Shown piece after piece: positions 51,777-60,579 of a stretch of DNA of 64,000 bases; within the stretch, counting starts at the first letter, position 1; every line of letters starts with the position of its first letter. This stretch comes from an uncultured SAR86 cluster bacterium (GTDB lineage Bacteria; Pseudomonadota; Gammaproteobacteria; Magnimaribacterales; AG-339-G14), in NCBI GenBank assembly GCA_902632605.1, contig CACPDB010000002.1, positions 35,306 to 99,305 of the forward strand. The letters run 5' to 3'. Position numbers and translations under genes: made by a program. The notes beneath the pieces were generated by a model. That model searched no databases. It was not told where the DNA came from and saw nothing but the letters and a program-made list of their open reading frames with translations.

Positions 51777-53675
51777 CTACTTATTGCTTTTTGATATGGA
51801 CGAGCAGCTTGGAGGGAGATTAATTGTAGGATTTTGATCGAAAAACCCAACTGGAATTAGATGAATGCCACAATACTCTACAGGCATTACCGGCCAGTCC
51901 TCTGGGCGGGGAATATGCGTTACTCCAAAAGTAAGCCAGGTAACCAAATCACATTCGCTTATATTTCTATCCTTTGCGGTTATCTCTTCTAAACCGCCCT
52001 CACCAGAATGCATTACAGTATGTCTACCTCCCCCGGACCTTTCCTCGTTCTGGAATGGTGTTGCCCAAATATTGTGTTTCGCAAAGGCAGCTCTTTTTCC
52101 AGGTGGAGAGTCAGGATTTGATAGGAGTGTTGGCGTATTTCCATAAAGTATCTTATAAGATGTAGGGGAACCAACTTTATTAAGTTTATTGGGATTTACA
52201 ATTTTCCATGTACGACTTTTTTCTGGAGCGATATTTCTCTGAGCCTCACTCTCTTTAGTTAAATGCGATGAAATAGCTTGAAATTGAGTCCCTTCTGGAT
52301 TCACATTATTTATTGGTAAGGGCTCAACATTTGTTTCAAATAATTGATTATCACCATCATCCAAATCCCAATCAATTCTCACGTTGAAAAGATGTTGATG
52401 AATCGGCGAGGCTAGCTCTGGGGAAATTTTAAAATCTTGTCCTGATTTGTGGATATCTTCGTGGTATGCGCTTATTCCAACTACGCCAGTAAGTTTTATT
52501 TCCAATTGAATAGTGCCATCTAGATATAAATACCAAAAGATACCGTAATCGTAATTACCTATGGTTGCAAAAGAACTTACTACAAGACGACGTGATCTTC
52601 TTACCTCGTTATATCCCATTTGCGTTGAATCATTATGTTTCCATTGAACTCCAAAATCTTCTTCATGAATGCATATTGCATTTTCGATTGTTTCGACAGA
52701 GCCATCGAAAGCTAATTTATGCGCATCTAAATAATGTATTTCGCCTAGACAGTCACATCCCAAAGTTAAAGAATTTGTCATAGTGCCAAATCCATATTCA
52801 GTACCATCATGAACTGCTTTCCACCAATGCATTGGATCAGATGAGCCATAAGGGACTACCATGTCCGATAATCCTGCTCGGTAGAAAATTGGTCTATTAT
52901 TTAAAGAGACCTGATGCAAGGCTAAACCTTCGATAGGATCAATAGAAGCTCTTAGTTGCCACCCCTCCCATGAAATCAAGTTATCTTCAACAGAAAATCC
53001 AACTCCTTCGGGTTGAGTGATAGCTATTTCTTTTGGATTTTCTCTCAGAAACTCTTGGCCATCTTTATCATATCTAGCATGAGCTTCAGGAACTTTTACC
53101 ACTCCATGATCTTCAATTTCGACAACTTTATTTTCGGTAAGATCGATATGCGCAATCAAGCCTTGAATAGGTCGAGCATAAGCATTGTCCTTTTCACTAT
53201 CTTTTAAAAATGATATGGCTTTGAGAGCCCTGTTACCATTTTTAATATTTTTGTTTACGAACCCGCCACCGGGCCATGGATCTATTTGAATGAGACTTAA
53301 ATCTTTTATGCCTCTTTTTTTCAACGCCTTTTGATAATTCTCATCACCCATAGTTAGCTCAATCGCCTTAAAGATCTCAGCCAATGTGTAAGTTGGTCCT
53401 GCTTTATTGGAAATTTTCTCTTCTTTTATAAGTTCTTTTTTCGAGAGATTTATTTCCGCTTCAAAGCCATTAGATTTTTGATCTACCCCGACTATTTTTA
53501 CAAACCTTTCTAAATTGGTATTTTCTTTAAGTAGTTTTTTATCTGGCTCTTCTAAAGAAATATAACTGAAAGAAGAATTTTCATGATTTTTGTTTGATTT
53601 TTTGAGAATAGAAACTGCTTCGCTTATTTCAGTTGCGCTGAGAGAGTTCAAGGGGTGGCTAAAGTTTTGGCTCAT
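51777..53675 (-). CDS. Copper amine oxidase (TPQ enzyme)
   Basis: This 632-aa protein has the topaquinone motif Thr-x-x-Asn-Tyr375-Asp-Tyr, in which Tyr375 is the cofactor precursor. Copper ligands include His-Gln-His (Ile-His-Gln-His-Leu-Phe-Asn-Val) and a later His. A probable catalytic-base Asp lies in Leu-Ser-Asp-Met-Val-Val-Pro-Tyr. It oxidises a primary amine to an aldehyde, releasing ammonia and hydrogen peroxide. There is no obvious signal peptide. It is first in a leftward cluster. Confidence 0.93.
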   Translation of the reverse strand: MSQNFSHPLNSLSATEISEAVSILKKSNKNHENSSFSYISLEEPDKKLLKENTNLERFVKIVGVDQKSNGFEAEINLSKKELIKEEKISNKAGPTYTLAEIFKAIELTMGDENYQKALKKRGIKDLSLIQIDPWPGGGFVNKNIKNGNRALKAISFLKDSEKDNAYARPIQGLIAHIDLTENKVVEIEDHGVVKVPEAHARYDKDGQEFLRENPKEIAITQPEGVGFSVEDNLISWEGWQLRASIDPIEGLALHQVSLNNRPIFYRAGLSDMVVPYGSSDPMHWWKAVHDGTEYGFGTMTNSLTLGCDCLGEIHYLDAHKLAFDGSVETIENAICIHEEDFGVQWKHNDSTQMGYNEVRRSRRLVVSSFATIGNYDYGIFWYLYLDGTIQLEIKLTGVVGISAYHEDIHKSGQDFKISPELASPIHQHLFNVRIDWDLDDGDNQLFETNVEPLPINNVNPEGTQFQAISSHLTKESEAQRNIAPEKSRTWKIVNPNKLNKVGSPTSYKILYGNTPTLLSNPDSPPGKRAAFAKHNIWATPFQNEERSGGGRHTVMHSGEGGLEEITAKDRNISECDLVTWLTFGVTHIPRPEDWPVMPVEYCGIHLIPVGFFDQNPTINLPPSCSSISKSNK

Positions 53676-53705
53676 TATTTGAAAGTATATTAGATTGACA
53701 GATAA

Positions 53706-54017
53706 CTATTTTTTTTTATTTACTTCGTAAACTTTAGAATTTTTTGGAAAGGAAGAACCTTTGATTATCGAAGCACGTTTTAATATTTCATCGTATTTAG
53801 TGCATTCAAACTCCCTGAACTTCATGTAATCTTTCAACATGTCCCTCAAATTAAAGCTTATAGGCGCCCTGTAAATTAGGAAGCATGCATCAAACTCAGT
53901 TAATTCTTTAAACTTGATAGTTTCTTTAACTGCAGGAAGAGACTTTTTTTCATCGGCAACGAAACTATGAATGCTGAAAAGAAAAAGAGCTACAAGAACG
54001 ATTTTTTTAATAAACAT
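53706..54017 (-). CDS. Hypothetical exported protein (103 aa)
   Basis: This 103-aa protein has a signal peptide (Met-Phe-Ile-Lys-Lys-Ile then hydrophobic, ending near Phe-Val-Ala-Asp) and a basic hydrophilic body with two cysteines (Phe-Asp-Ala-Cys and Glu-Cys-Thr). It lies 30 bases upstream of the amine oxidase. No family recognised; it may be a periplasmic accessory. Confidence 0.6.
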   Translation of the reverse strand: MFIKKIVLVALFLFSIHSFVADEKKSLPAVKETIKFKELTEFDACFLIYRAPISFNLRDMLKDYMKFREFECTKYDEILKRASIIKGSSFPKNSKVYEVNKKK

Positions 54018-54091
54018 TTATTATCACAAATTTTTTTTTAATAATTTTAAAGTAGTAGATTTATCAGTCAAGAATAGCTAATCTTAAATAT

Positions 54092-54253
54092 ATGGATAGA
54101 AATGAACGGTTAGGCCGATCAATCCATGCAAGACAAAGAAGGGCTCGTTTGAAGAGAACGCTCTCGCAAAGAAGCGACAATTTATATGCCCATCTTGTTA
54201 GGTTGAGACACAAAAAAAGAAAATTTCATATAAAACATCCTTTAGTTCACTAG
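54092..54253 (+). CDS. Small, highly basic hypothetical protein (53 aa)
   Basis: A 53-codon frame from ATG 54092 encodes a protein with about 20 Arg/Lys/His residues (Arg-Gln-Arg-Arg-Ala-Arg-Leu-Lys-Arg and His-Lys-Lys-Arg-Lys-Phe-His). Such basicity is typical of nucleic-acid-binding or ribosome-associated small proteins. No clear ribosome binding site precedes it, and it stands alone between leftward genes, so it may not be real. Confidence 0.4.
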   Translation: MDRNERLGRSIHARQRRARLKRTLSQRSDNLYAHLVRLRHKKRKFHIKHPLVH

Positions 54254-54266
54254 AGAAACGGGACTA

Positions 54267-55124
54267 TTAGGTTTTATATTTTCTGATCATGCTTATTAGA
54301 GGCTCTAGGTGCATGGAAACATTTGGTCCGAATACCTCTTCAATATCTCCGTTTTCCTTTTCTCCATAAAAATCTAAGATTCCTTTTTTATAACTTTCTC
54401 TACTCTTTAAAAGCTCCCAATATTTTTTTATATTCGGTAACTCCTCAATCTCTAAAATTTTGTCTAGCCTGACGTCTGACAGTCTATGAAAACAACACAT
54501 CAAATTAATATCTATATGAGAAAATTTACCTAAGAAATATGGTCCAGAGTCTTCTAGATTTTTTTCAATATCTATTAAACTTCTTACTAAAACTTTGTAG
54601 CAGCTAGCTGCTAGAGGTTTATGAATGTTAAAGAATTTCATGGCTAGAAATCCCCGCCCTCTATCTCTTAAAGGATGTTTCCAAAATACTTTTATGGCTT
54701 GAAAATAAGATAAATATTTTTTAACCATAAAGTTGATTAAAATTAATGAAAAAGGAGGTATTGCCGTTCCAAGAGTTTTACCCAAGGGCACACCATCTGT
54801 AAGGGTCGTATCTTCTACCCAAGAATTTAATTTAACTTGATCAACATCAACGGGCCACAAGTCAATATCATTTTCACCAGTCAATTTATTTAGTCTTTTA
54901 ATAATGTTTGTGCTTTCTGTGATAATCTCACCGTCAAGGTCAACAGCAGGAACAATGCCTTTTGGATTTATTGCGAGATATTCTGGAGAAAGATTTTCTC
55001 CTTTTGGATAATGATCGACAAGTTTAATCAAATTACTCTCATAAGACAGTCCTTTTTCTGCCATGGCAACACGAACCATTTGGCTGCATAAAGACCATTT
55101 GGCATGATAGAGTTTGAGTCTCAT
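54267..55124 (-). CDS. Glutathione S-transferase family protein
   Basis: This 285-aa protein has a thioredoxin-like N-terminal domain (Leu-Tyr-His-Ala-Lys-Trp-Ser-Leu-Cys-Ser-Gln; Pro-Lys-Gly-Ile-Val-Pro-Ala-Val; Ile-Thr-Glu-Ser). A helical C-terminal domain follows with a GST-like Leu-x-Gly-Lys-Phe-Ser-His-Ile-Asp-Ile-Asn. It is longer than typical GSTs (about 220 aa). It may conjugate glutathione to electrophiles or act as a reductase. Its ATG overlaps the upstream GDSL gene stop. Confidence 0.82.
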   Translation of the reverse strand: MRLKLYHAKWSLCSQMVRVAMAEKGLSYESNLIKLVDHYPKGENLSPEYLAINPKGIVPAVDLDGEIITESTNIIKRLNKLTGENDIDLWPVDVDQVKLNSWVEDTTLTDGVPLGKTLGTAIPPFSLILINFMVKKYLSYFQAIKVFWKHPLRDRGRGFLAMKFFNIHKPLAASCYKVLVRSLIDIEKNLEDSGPYFLGKFSHIDINLMCCFHRLSDVRLDKILEIEELPNIKKYWELLKSRESYKKGILDFYGEKENGDIEEVFGPNVSMHLEPLISMIRKYKT

Positions 55125-55912
55125 AAAAAATCTTCTGGAAAGTAATTTTTCAAAGCTTCTCTTACAATTTTAGTCCAAATTTTATAACCTTTTTCATTCA
55201 TATGAAGTAAGTCATCTGTATACAGTTCGTGTCTTGGTTTTTTGTCCTCAGATAACATAGGTGGAGATACATCTATAAACACAAGATTTTTTTCTTTTAT
55301 AGCTAGAGTCTTTACTGCGTCATTCCACTTCATTTGTCTTGGTCTTTGATCAAATCTATTAGGAGAAGGCTGAATGCTAATAGCGAAAACTAATGTTTTT
55401 GGAAGTTTTTCTTTCACGGAATTGAAGAAGCTTTGAAATTCAGCAAAAACATCTTCAGGGGAATTCCAGCCATTGATGTCATTACTACCGCAGAAAAATA
55501 CAATTGCTTTTGGTTTATAAGGAAAAACTATCTTATCTTTATGGCGGTTTATATGTTTTGTATGCGCGCCTCCGAAACCTCTGTTGATGACCTTGAGCGG
55601 ACTCATATCCTTTTCCAAAGAGCGCCAAAGTCTAATTGAAGAACTTCCTATAAAAAGAAATCCATCATTTGGAGGCATAGCAATTTTATCTTGCGCAACA
55701 AATTGAGCAATATCTTCATCGAAGCCATCTAACTTGTTGTAACTGCGAATTCTCTTAATCCAGTATTTAACTTCTTGGTCATTAAGTTCGTATCCAAGAG
55801 CTTTAGCTCCCTCTTTTACTCGATACTCCCAATATTTTTCATACGCAAACCATCCGCCTAAAAAGAGAATTAATAAAATTCCAATTAAGTAAATAGAAGC
55901 TCTTTTCGTCAT
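55121..55912 (-). CDS. Membrane-anchored SGNH/GDSL hydrolase
   Basis: Start chosen at ATG 55912 (Met-Thr-Lys-Arg-Ala-Ser); another ATG at 55942 is possible. The 263-aa protein has an N-terminal anchor. It has Phe-Ile-Gly-Ser-Ser-Ser (block I, nucleophile Ser), Gly-Gly-Ala block II, Phe-Cys-Gly-Ser-Asn-Asp (block III) and Asp-Leu-Leu-His-Met (block V, Asp and His). It is an esterase or lipase-like enzyme of the SGNH family. It is divergent from the 126-aa gene at 55968. Confidence 0.84.
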   Translation of the reverse strand: MTKRASIYLIGILLILFLGGWFAYEKYWEYRVKEGAKALGYELNDQEVKYWIKRIRSYNKLDGFDEDIAQFVAQDKIAMPPNDGFLFIGSSSIRLWRSLEKDMSPLKVINRGFGGAHTKHINRHKDKIVFPYKPKAIVFFCGSNDINGWNSPEDVFAEFQSFFNSVKEKLPKTLVFAISIQPSPNRFDQRPRQMKWNDAVKTLAIKEKNLVFIDVSPPMLSEDKKPRHELYTDDLLHMNEKGYKIWTKIVREALKNYFPEDFL

Positions 55913-55967
55913 AATGCTTTTTATATGCTTAAATAAATACATATGCTATCAAAAAAATTAAAAATCG

Positions 55968-56348
55968 ATGCTAGATAAAGTTTTTCTTTTCATATTTGGT
56001 ATCGAATGGTTCGGGTTTGGAGTTTTAGGGCTTTTCTTTCCAGAAATCATTTCCAATATGATTGGTATCAATGAAACTTCTGATTTCTTTTTAAGCGAAA
56101 CCAGAGCTTGGTATTCTTTTTTCACTATTCTAGGATTAATGTCTTTGATAAGCGTCTATAGAATTCGACTCAGAAAAAAGGTTTATTTGACCTTTGGTAT
56201 TTTGATGGGCAGTTTTTTAATTGGCAGATCATTAAGTTTTTTTCTAGATAGCAGTTTTGGGACAGGTACTGCAATTGCTTTTGCTAATGAATTTATTGTT
56301 TTTGTAATTGCTTATTGGCGCTATACCAAAAGGGACTTTATATTTTGA
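55968..56348 (+). CDS. Hypothetical membrane protein (126 aa)
   Basis: This 126-aa protein has four hydrophobic segments and few charged residues outside a short Arg/Lys-rich loop (Tyr-Arg-Ile-Arg-Leu-Arg-Lys-Lys). No domain recognised. The stop overlaps the start of the esterase gene (TGATG), so the two are co-translated. Confidence 0.6.
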   Translation: MLDKVFLFIFGIEWFGFGVLGLFFPEIISNMIGINETSDFFLSETRAWYSFFTILGLMSLISVYRIRLRKKVYLTFGILMGSFLIGRSLSFFLDSSFGTGTAIAFANEFIVFVIAYWRYTKRDFIF

Positions 56349-58012
56349 TGAAAACGGTATTCTCCTTGTTGATTATTGGCCTATTTATAGGTTGCTCTTC
56401 CCCATCTACAGATATAGTTAGGACTGTAGATGGTAATTTAAAGGGCTATCAGAAAGGAAACGTGAATTATTATTTAGGAATTCCCTTTGCTGAAGCTCCA
56501 GTTGGAGACCTGAGATGGATGGAACCTAAGCCAACTATAAAATGGGAAGGAGTTAGAGAAGCAACAGAATTTGGTGCTGCATGCATGCAGCCTACCAATA
56601 TTGGTAATTCTTTATTTTTGGAACTAATGCTTGATGGTTTTGGGCTCGCCTGGCACGAAAAATTAATAATTAATGTATTGGCTTTTCTTAGTTTAGGTCA
56701 ATCTGCAGAATACTCAGAAGACTGTTTATTTCTAAATGTGATTGCACCTAAAGAGGGAAAAAATCTACCAGTAATGTTCTGGATTCATGGCGGAGCAAGT
56801 AGATTTGGGTCTGGAGGTGAAAGCATTTACTTAACTTCAAAATTTGCAGAAAAAGACGTGATACTAGTTACAACAAACTATCGTCTTGGCTCCCTTGGCT
56901 GGTTTGCTCATCCAAAATTATCCGCAGAATCGGAAAATAATGTATCGGGAAATTATGGCTCTTTGGACATGATAGCTGCTTTAAAATGGGTTAAAAATAA
57001 CATTCAAGCTTTTGGAGGGGACCCAAGTAATGTAACTATTTTTGGAGAATCAGCTGGTGGTCAGGCAGTTGGCACCTTGTTAGCCTCTCCATATTCCAAA
57101 GGCCTTTTTCATAAAGCTATATCTCAAAGCGGGTCAGGAATTTATACCACGAGAAATTTAAGGAACGATTCTGAATTAATATCTGCCGAGGAGATTGGCA
57201 TAGCCCTTGCCGAGCATTTTGGGATAGAAAACAACGATAGCACTCTCGAAAATTTACGTAATATTCCAGCTAGTGAGTTTGTTCAACTTTCAGACCCTAT
57301 TAAAGATCAAGAGCTAATTGGAAGTATGGCGCAAGTAGTTGACGGATTTCTCTTTCCTGAAAAATTTCATAATGCCTACCGAAATGGAACAACGCATGAT
57401 ATTCCATACATTACAGGTTTTAATGCCAATGAAGGCACCTCATTGTTTCCTTTGTTCACTCCAAAAGAAATTTTTGATCAAACAATTTCTTCTGGCGATT
57501 GGCTGAATGAGTTTTGGCAAAGCCAGAATGTATTTACAGATAAAACTGATTCAAATATGCCAGATGAGTTAAGAGTATATGTAAAATCTCTGGGGTTAAA
57601 TCCATATGAATCAGCTACTCAAATTTGGGGCGATATCTTTTTTGGAGGTCCTGCATATTATGCTGCTCAAAAAAGAAGTGAAGATGATTTAACGACTTAT
57701 ATGTATTTATTTGATAGAGCCGTACCTTCTGAAAAACAGACTCTTGGCGCAACTCATGCTTTAGAACTTGCCTATCTATTCGGAAGTTTTTTTCCTTTTG
57801 TCGCAAAAGATGCTTGGGATGAAGAGCTAAGCGAAATAATGGTTTCTGATTGGACTTATTTTGCAAAAAATGGGATACCTCAAGGAAATTGGCCAAAATT
57901 TTCCTCAACAAATCCTGTGTTTAAAATTTACGGGGACAAAGTTTTTGAAAGCAAGCTAGATAACGATGAACTATTTAGAGCTCTGGCAAATGATATTGAC
58001 TTAAACCTGTAA
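56348..58012 (+). CDS. Type B carboxylesterase lipoprotein
   Basis: Start chosen at ATG 56348, which overlaps the previous TGA and gives a lipoprotein signal (Leu-Phe-Ile-Gly-Cys-Ser); a longer frame from 56315 is less likely. The 554-aa protein has Glu-Asp-Cys-Leu-Phe-Leu-Asn-Val and nucleophile Ser in Phe-Gly-Glu-Ser-Ala-Gly-Gly. Catalytic Glu/Asp and His (Ala-Thr-His-Ala-Leu-Glu) complete the triad. It hydrolyses carboxyl esters at the cell surface or periplasm. Confidence 0.9.
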   Translation: MKTVFSLLIIGLFIGCSSPSTDIVRTVDGNLKGYQKGNVNYYLGIPFAEAPVGDLRWMEPKPTIKWEGVREATEFGAACMQPTNIGNSLFLELMLDGFGLAWHEKLIINVLAFLSLGQSAEYSEDCLFLNVIAPKEGKNLPVMFWIHGGASRFGSGGESIYLTSKFAEKDVILVTTNYRLGSLGWFAHPKLSAESENNVSGNYGSLDMIAALKWVKNNIQAFGGDPSNVTIFGESAGGQAVGTLLASPYSKGLFHKAISQSGSGIYTTRNLRNDSELISAEEIGIALAEHFGIENNDSTLENLRNIPASEFVQLSDPIKDQELIGSMAQVVDGFLFPEKFHNAYRNGTTHDIPYITGFNANEGTSLFPLFTPKEIFDQTISSGDWLNEFWQSQNVFTDKTDSNMPDELRVYVKSLGLNPYESATQIWGDIFFGGPAYYAAQKRSEDDLTTYMYLFDRAVPSEKQTLGATHALELAYLFGSFFPFVAKDAWDEELSEIMVSDWTYFAKNGIPQGNWPKFSSTNPVFKIYGDKVFESKLDNDELFRALANDIDLNL

Positions 58013-58951
58013 TTAAAGATTTTTTTTAAAGAAATTAAGAGCGTCTTTTTTGCATTGACGCCTAATGGACCAATCTCCACCTGTTTTAGCCCCAAAATTA
58101 ATTTCTCCTGATTCAAAAATTTTTAATCTATCCTCTGGTTGGTTCATCCCTAGTTTTTCTCCAGAGTCTGTCTCATAAGTCATGTTCCCATCTCTGGCGA
58201 CAGTGCAAAATTTTTCTGAGACAGCTATAGCATCTGGCCAATGAGTAACTGGATTTATGGAATCAAAACTATGCTCTCCACCGGGATAAGAAATTACTGA
58301 GCTATTACCGCCAGAAGCATTAACGACATCTGACATTTTATGAACTAAAGCTGCTGGGGTGTAATTATCACTTTCGCCTACAAGATTTAAGATTGGTCCT
58401 GAATTCCACCTATTTTCTTCTGGTTTGATATAGGTCGCGGGATAAAATGGTAAACAACATTTAAATCTCTCACCATTAGGAGCTAATTTTTCAGAAAGGG
58501 GTTCCCAAAATGAGTAAAAGCTCACTGTTCCACCTAAGCTCCAGCCGGTAATGCCAATTCTAGAAGAATCTATATCTGGATGTCTTGATACAATTTTCAA
58601 AGCTTCGAATGTATCAACCATCATCATGGCAGCTGTGACAGACATTTGATCCTCTACAGTCGAAGCAATACCTCGAGAATCAAAACTATGAACTCTAAAA
58701 ATAGCAAATCCCGCTTCTAAAAAATTCACTATGTGCTCGTGATGATGGCCTGCCCAGTTATCGCTTCCGTGTACACAAAATATAACAGGGAATGGACCTT
58801 TTCCCTTTTCAGGGAAAATTAACCAACCTTGCGCATCTATTTCTGGAGCTTTATCTAATTCGTTTAAAATATGATAAAACTCAAAAGGATTAGAAGATTT
58901 ATATTCTATATATCCTTGCTGGCCGCTTTTTAACTCTATAGTTTCATTCAT
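58013..58951 (-). CDS. Dienelactone hydrolase-like alpha/beta hydrolase
   Basis: Start chosen at ATG 58951 (Met-Asn-Glu-Thr-Ile-Glu); the longer frame to 59224 would overlap the pckA start and is probably chance. The 312-aa protein has Phe-Cys-Val-His-Gly-Ser, nucleophile Gly-Trp-Ser-Leu-Gly-Gly, Glu-Ser-Asp-Asn and Gly-Gly-Glu-His-Ser. The nucleophile is Ser, not Cys, so it is closer to general hydrolases than to true dienelactone hydrolase. It is divergent from pckA. Confidence 0.82.
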   Translation of the reverse strand: MNETIELKSGQQGYIEYKSSNPFEFYHILNELDKAPEIDAQGWLIFPEKGKGPFPVIFCVHGSDNWAGHHHEHIVNFLEAGFAIFRVHSFDSRGIASTVEDQMSVTAAMMMVDTFEALKIVSRHPDIDSSRIGITGWSLGGTVSFYSFWEPLSEKLAPNGERFKCCLPFYPATYIKPEENRWNSGPILNLVGESDNYTPAALVHKMSDVVNASGGNSSVISYPGGEHSFDSINPVTHWPDAIAVSEKFCTVARDGNMTYETDSGEKLGMNQPEDRLKIFESGEINFGAKTGGDWSIRRQCKKDALNFFKKNL

Positions 58952-58988
58952 TATAAAATAAGAATAATTCTCAACCTCCTTGAGAATT

Positions 58989-60572
58989 ATGAAAGAAGTT
59001 TGGCATAATAATCTACCTTTTTTAAATATTTTACAACCTGGAAAGATTTTGAGCTCTAATTTACCCATTGATGAACTTATTAAAATTGCAGTCGACAATA
59101 AAGAAGGTGTAATAGCAAGCAACGGTGCTCTTGTTGTAACTACTGGCAAGAGAACGGGTAGAAGCCCAGCAGATAAGTTTATTGTAGATGACGAAATTAC
59201 CCACGATGCTGTCAATTGGAACAAAGACAGTCAGCCGATAGAACCTGAAAAATTTGCCAAGCTTTGGCAAGAATCCAAAGATTATACAAAAGGAAAAACT
59301 ATTTTTACTGCTGACATGCATGTCGGAGCAAGTGAAGAACACTACCAACCAGTTCATGTTGAGAACGAACTTGCTTGGCATAATGTTTTCTGCCAAAGCT
59401 TGTTTATCAAACCAAATTCTTTCAATCCTGCGAACAAAGACGTCTGGACCTTAAGATCTTTGCCACACTTTGAATGCAAACCTGAAGTACATGGAACAAA
59501 TTCAGATGGTGCCATTATCGTTAATTTCAGTGAAAAAAAAGTTCTGATTTTGGGAATTGCTTATGCCGGAGAGATGAAAAAATCCATGTTCGGCGTGATG
59601 AATTTTATTTTGCCAGATGCTGACGTTTTGCCAATGCATTGTGCAGCTAATGCTGGAGAAGATGGAGACGTTTCTTTGTTTTTTGGTTTATCGGGAACTG
59701 GAAAGACCACGCTTTCAGCAGATCCAGAAAGATGGCTCATTGGAGATGATGAACATGGTTGGGGAAATGGTATCGTTTTCAACATTGAAGGTGGCTGCTA
59801 TGCCAAGACTGTAGATTTGTCGCAAAAAAACGAACCTGTCATCTGGAACGCCATAAAACACGGTTCGGTAGTTGAAAACGTTATCTTCAACCCTTCTACT
59901 TTAGAAATCGACTATACCGATCAAACGCTTACCGAAAATACTCGTGCTGTTTATCCTTTGAGTCATGTTGAACAACATCTGGAAAAAAATTATGGGGGAG
60001 AGCCGCAAAATATAATATTTCTTACCTGTGATTTAACGGGTGTCATGCCGCCAGTTTCGATTTTATCTAAAGAAGCTGCAGCTTATCATTTCCTTAGCGG
60101 TTACACGGCTAAGGTAGGGTCTACAGAATTAGGATCTTCCTCTGAAATAGATTCTACGTTTTCAAATTGTTATGGCGCTCCTTTTTTTCCAAGACCTGCA
60201 AAAGTATATGCAGAGCTATTAATGAAAAGAATTGAAGAATTTGGCAGTAAGGTTTTCATTGTAAATTCCGGCTGGACAGGAGGTCCATATGGAGTAGGCA
60301 AACGTTTTGACATACCTGTAACTAGAGCAGTTATAAAAGCCATTCAAAACGGCTCAATAAACGATGCCGAAACAGAAAAACTAGACATCATGAATGTGGA
60401 AGTGCCTACAAAACTCAACGACGTCGATACAAAACTTTTGAATCCATCTGAAACATGGTCTAGCAAGGATGATTATGCTACTGCTGCTAGAGAATTAGCA
60501 GCAAAATTTAAAGAAAATATAGATAAGTTTGATATCTCAGACGAAATAAGAAAGGCTGGGCCAATTATCTAA
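58989..60572 (+). CDS. pckA: Phosphoenolpyruvate carboxykinase (ATP)
   Basis: The ATG at 58989 gives 527 aa; a TTG nine bases earlier is possible. The P-loop is Gly233-Leu-Ser-Gly-Thr-Gly-Lys239-[12 protein letters not shown] is the substrate-binding motif, and Gly-Asp-Asp-Glu-His-Gly-Trp holds the metal-binding Asp. It converts oxaloacetate plus ATP to phosphoenolpyruvate, CO2 and ADP, the entry to gluconeogenesis. It is seven bases upstream of gshA. Confidence 0.96.
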   Translation: MKEVWHNNLPFLNILQPGKILSSNLPIDELIKIAVDNKEGVIASNGALVVTTGKRTGRSPADKFIVDDEITHDAVNWNKDSQPIEPEKFAKLWQESKDYTKGKTIFTADMHVGASEEHYQPVHVENELAWHNVFCQSLFIKPNSFNPANKDVWTLRSLPHFECKPEVHGTNSDGAIIVNFSEKKVLILGIAYAGEMKKSMFGVMNFILPDADVLPMHCAANAGEDGDVSLFFGLSGTGKTTLSADPERWLIGDDEHGWGNGIVFNIEGGCYAKTVDLSQKNEPVIWNAIKHGSVVENVIFNPSTLEIDYTDQTLTENTRAVYPLSHVEQHLEKNYGGEPQNIIFLTCDLTGVMPPVSILSKEAAAYHFLSGYTAKVGSTELGSSSEIDSTFSNCYGAPFFPRPAKVYAELLMKRIEEFGSKVFIVNSGWTGGPYGVGKRFDIPVTRAVIKAIQNGSINDAETEKLDIMNVEVPTKLNDVDTKLLNPSETWSSKDDYATAARELAAKFKENIDKFDISDEIRKAGPII

Positions 60573-60579
60573 AAATTTT

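Noticed and set aside
58952..59224. N-terminal extension of the dienelactone-hydrolase-like gene
   Set aside because: The extra 91 residues are antisense to pckA and do not look like part of the fold; the ATG at 58951 gives the normal family start.
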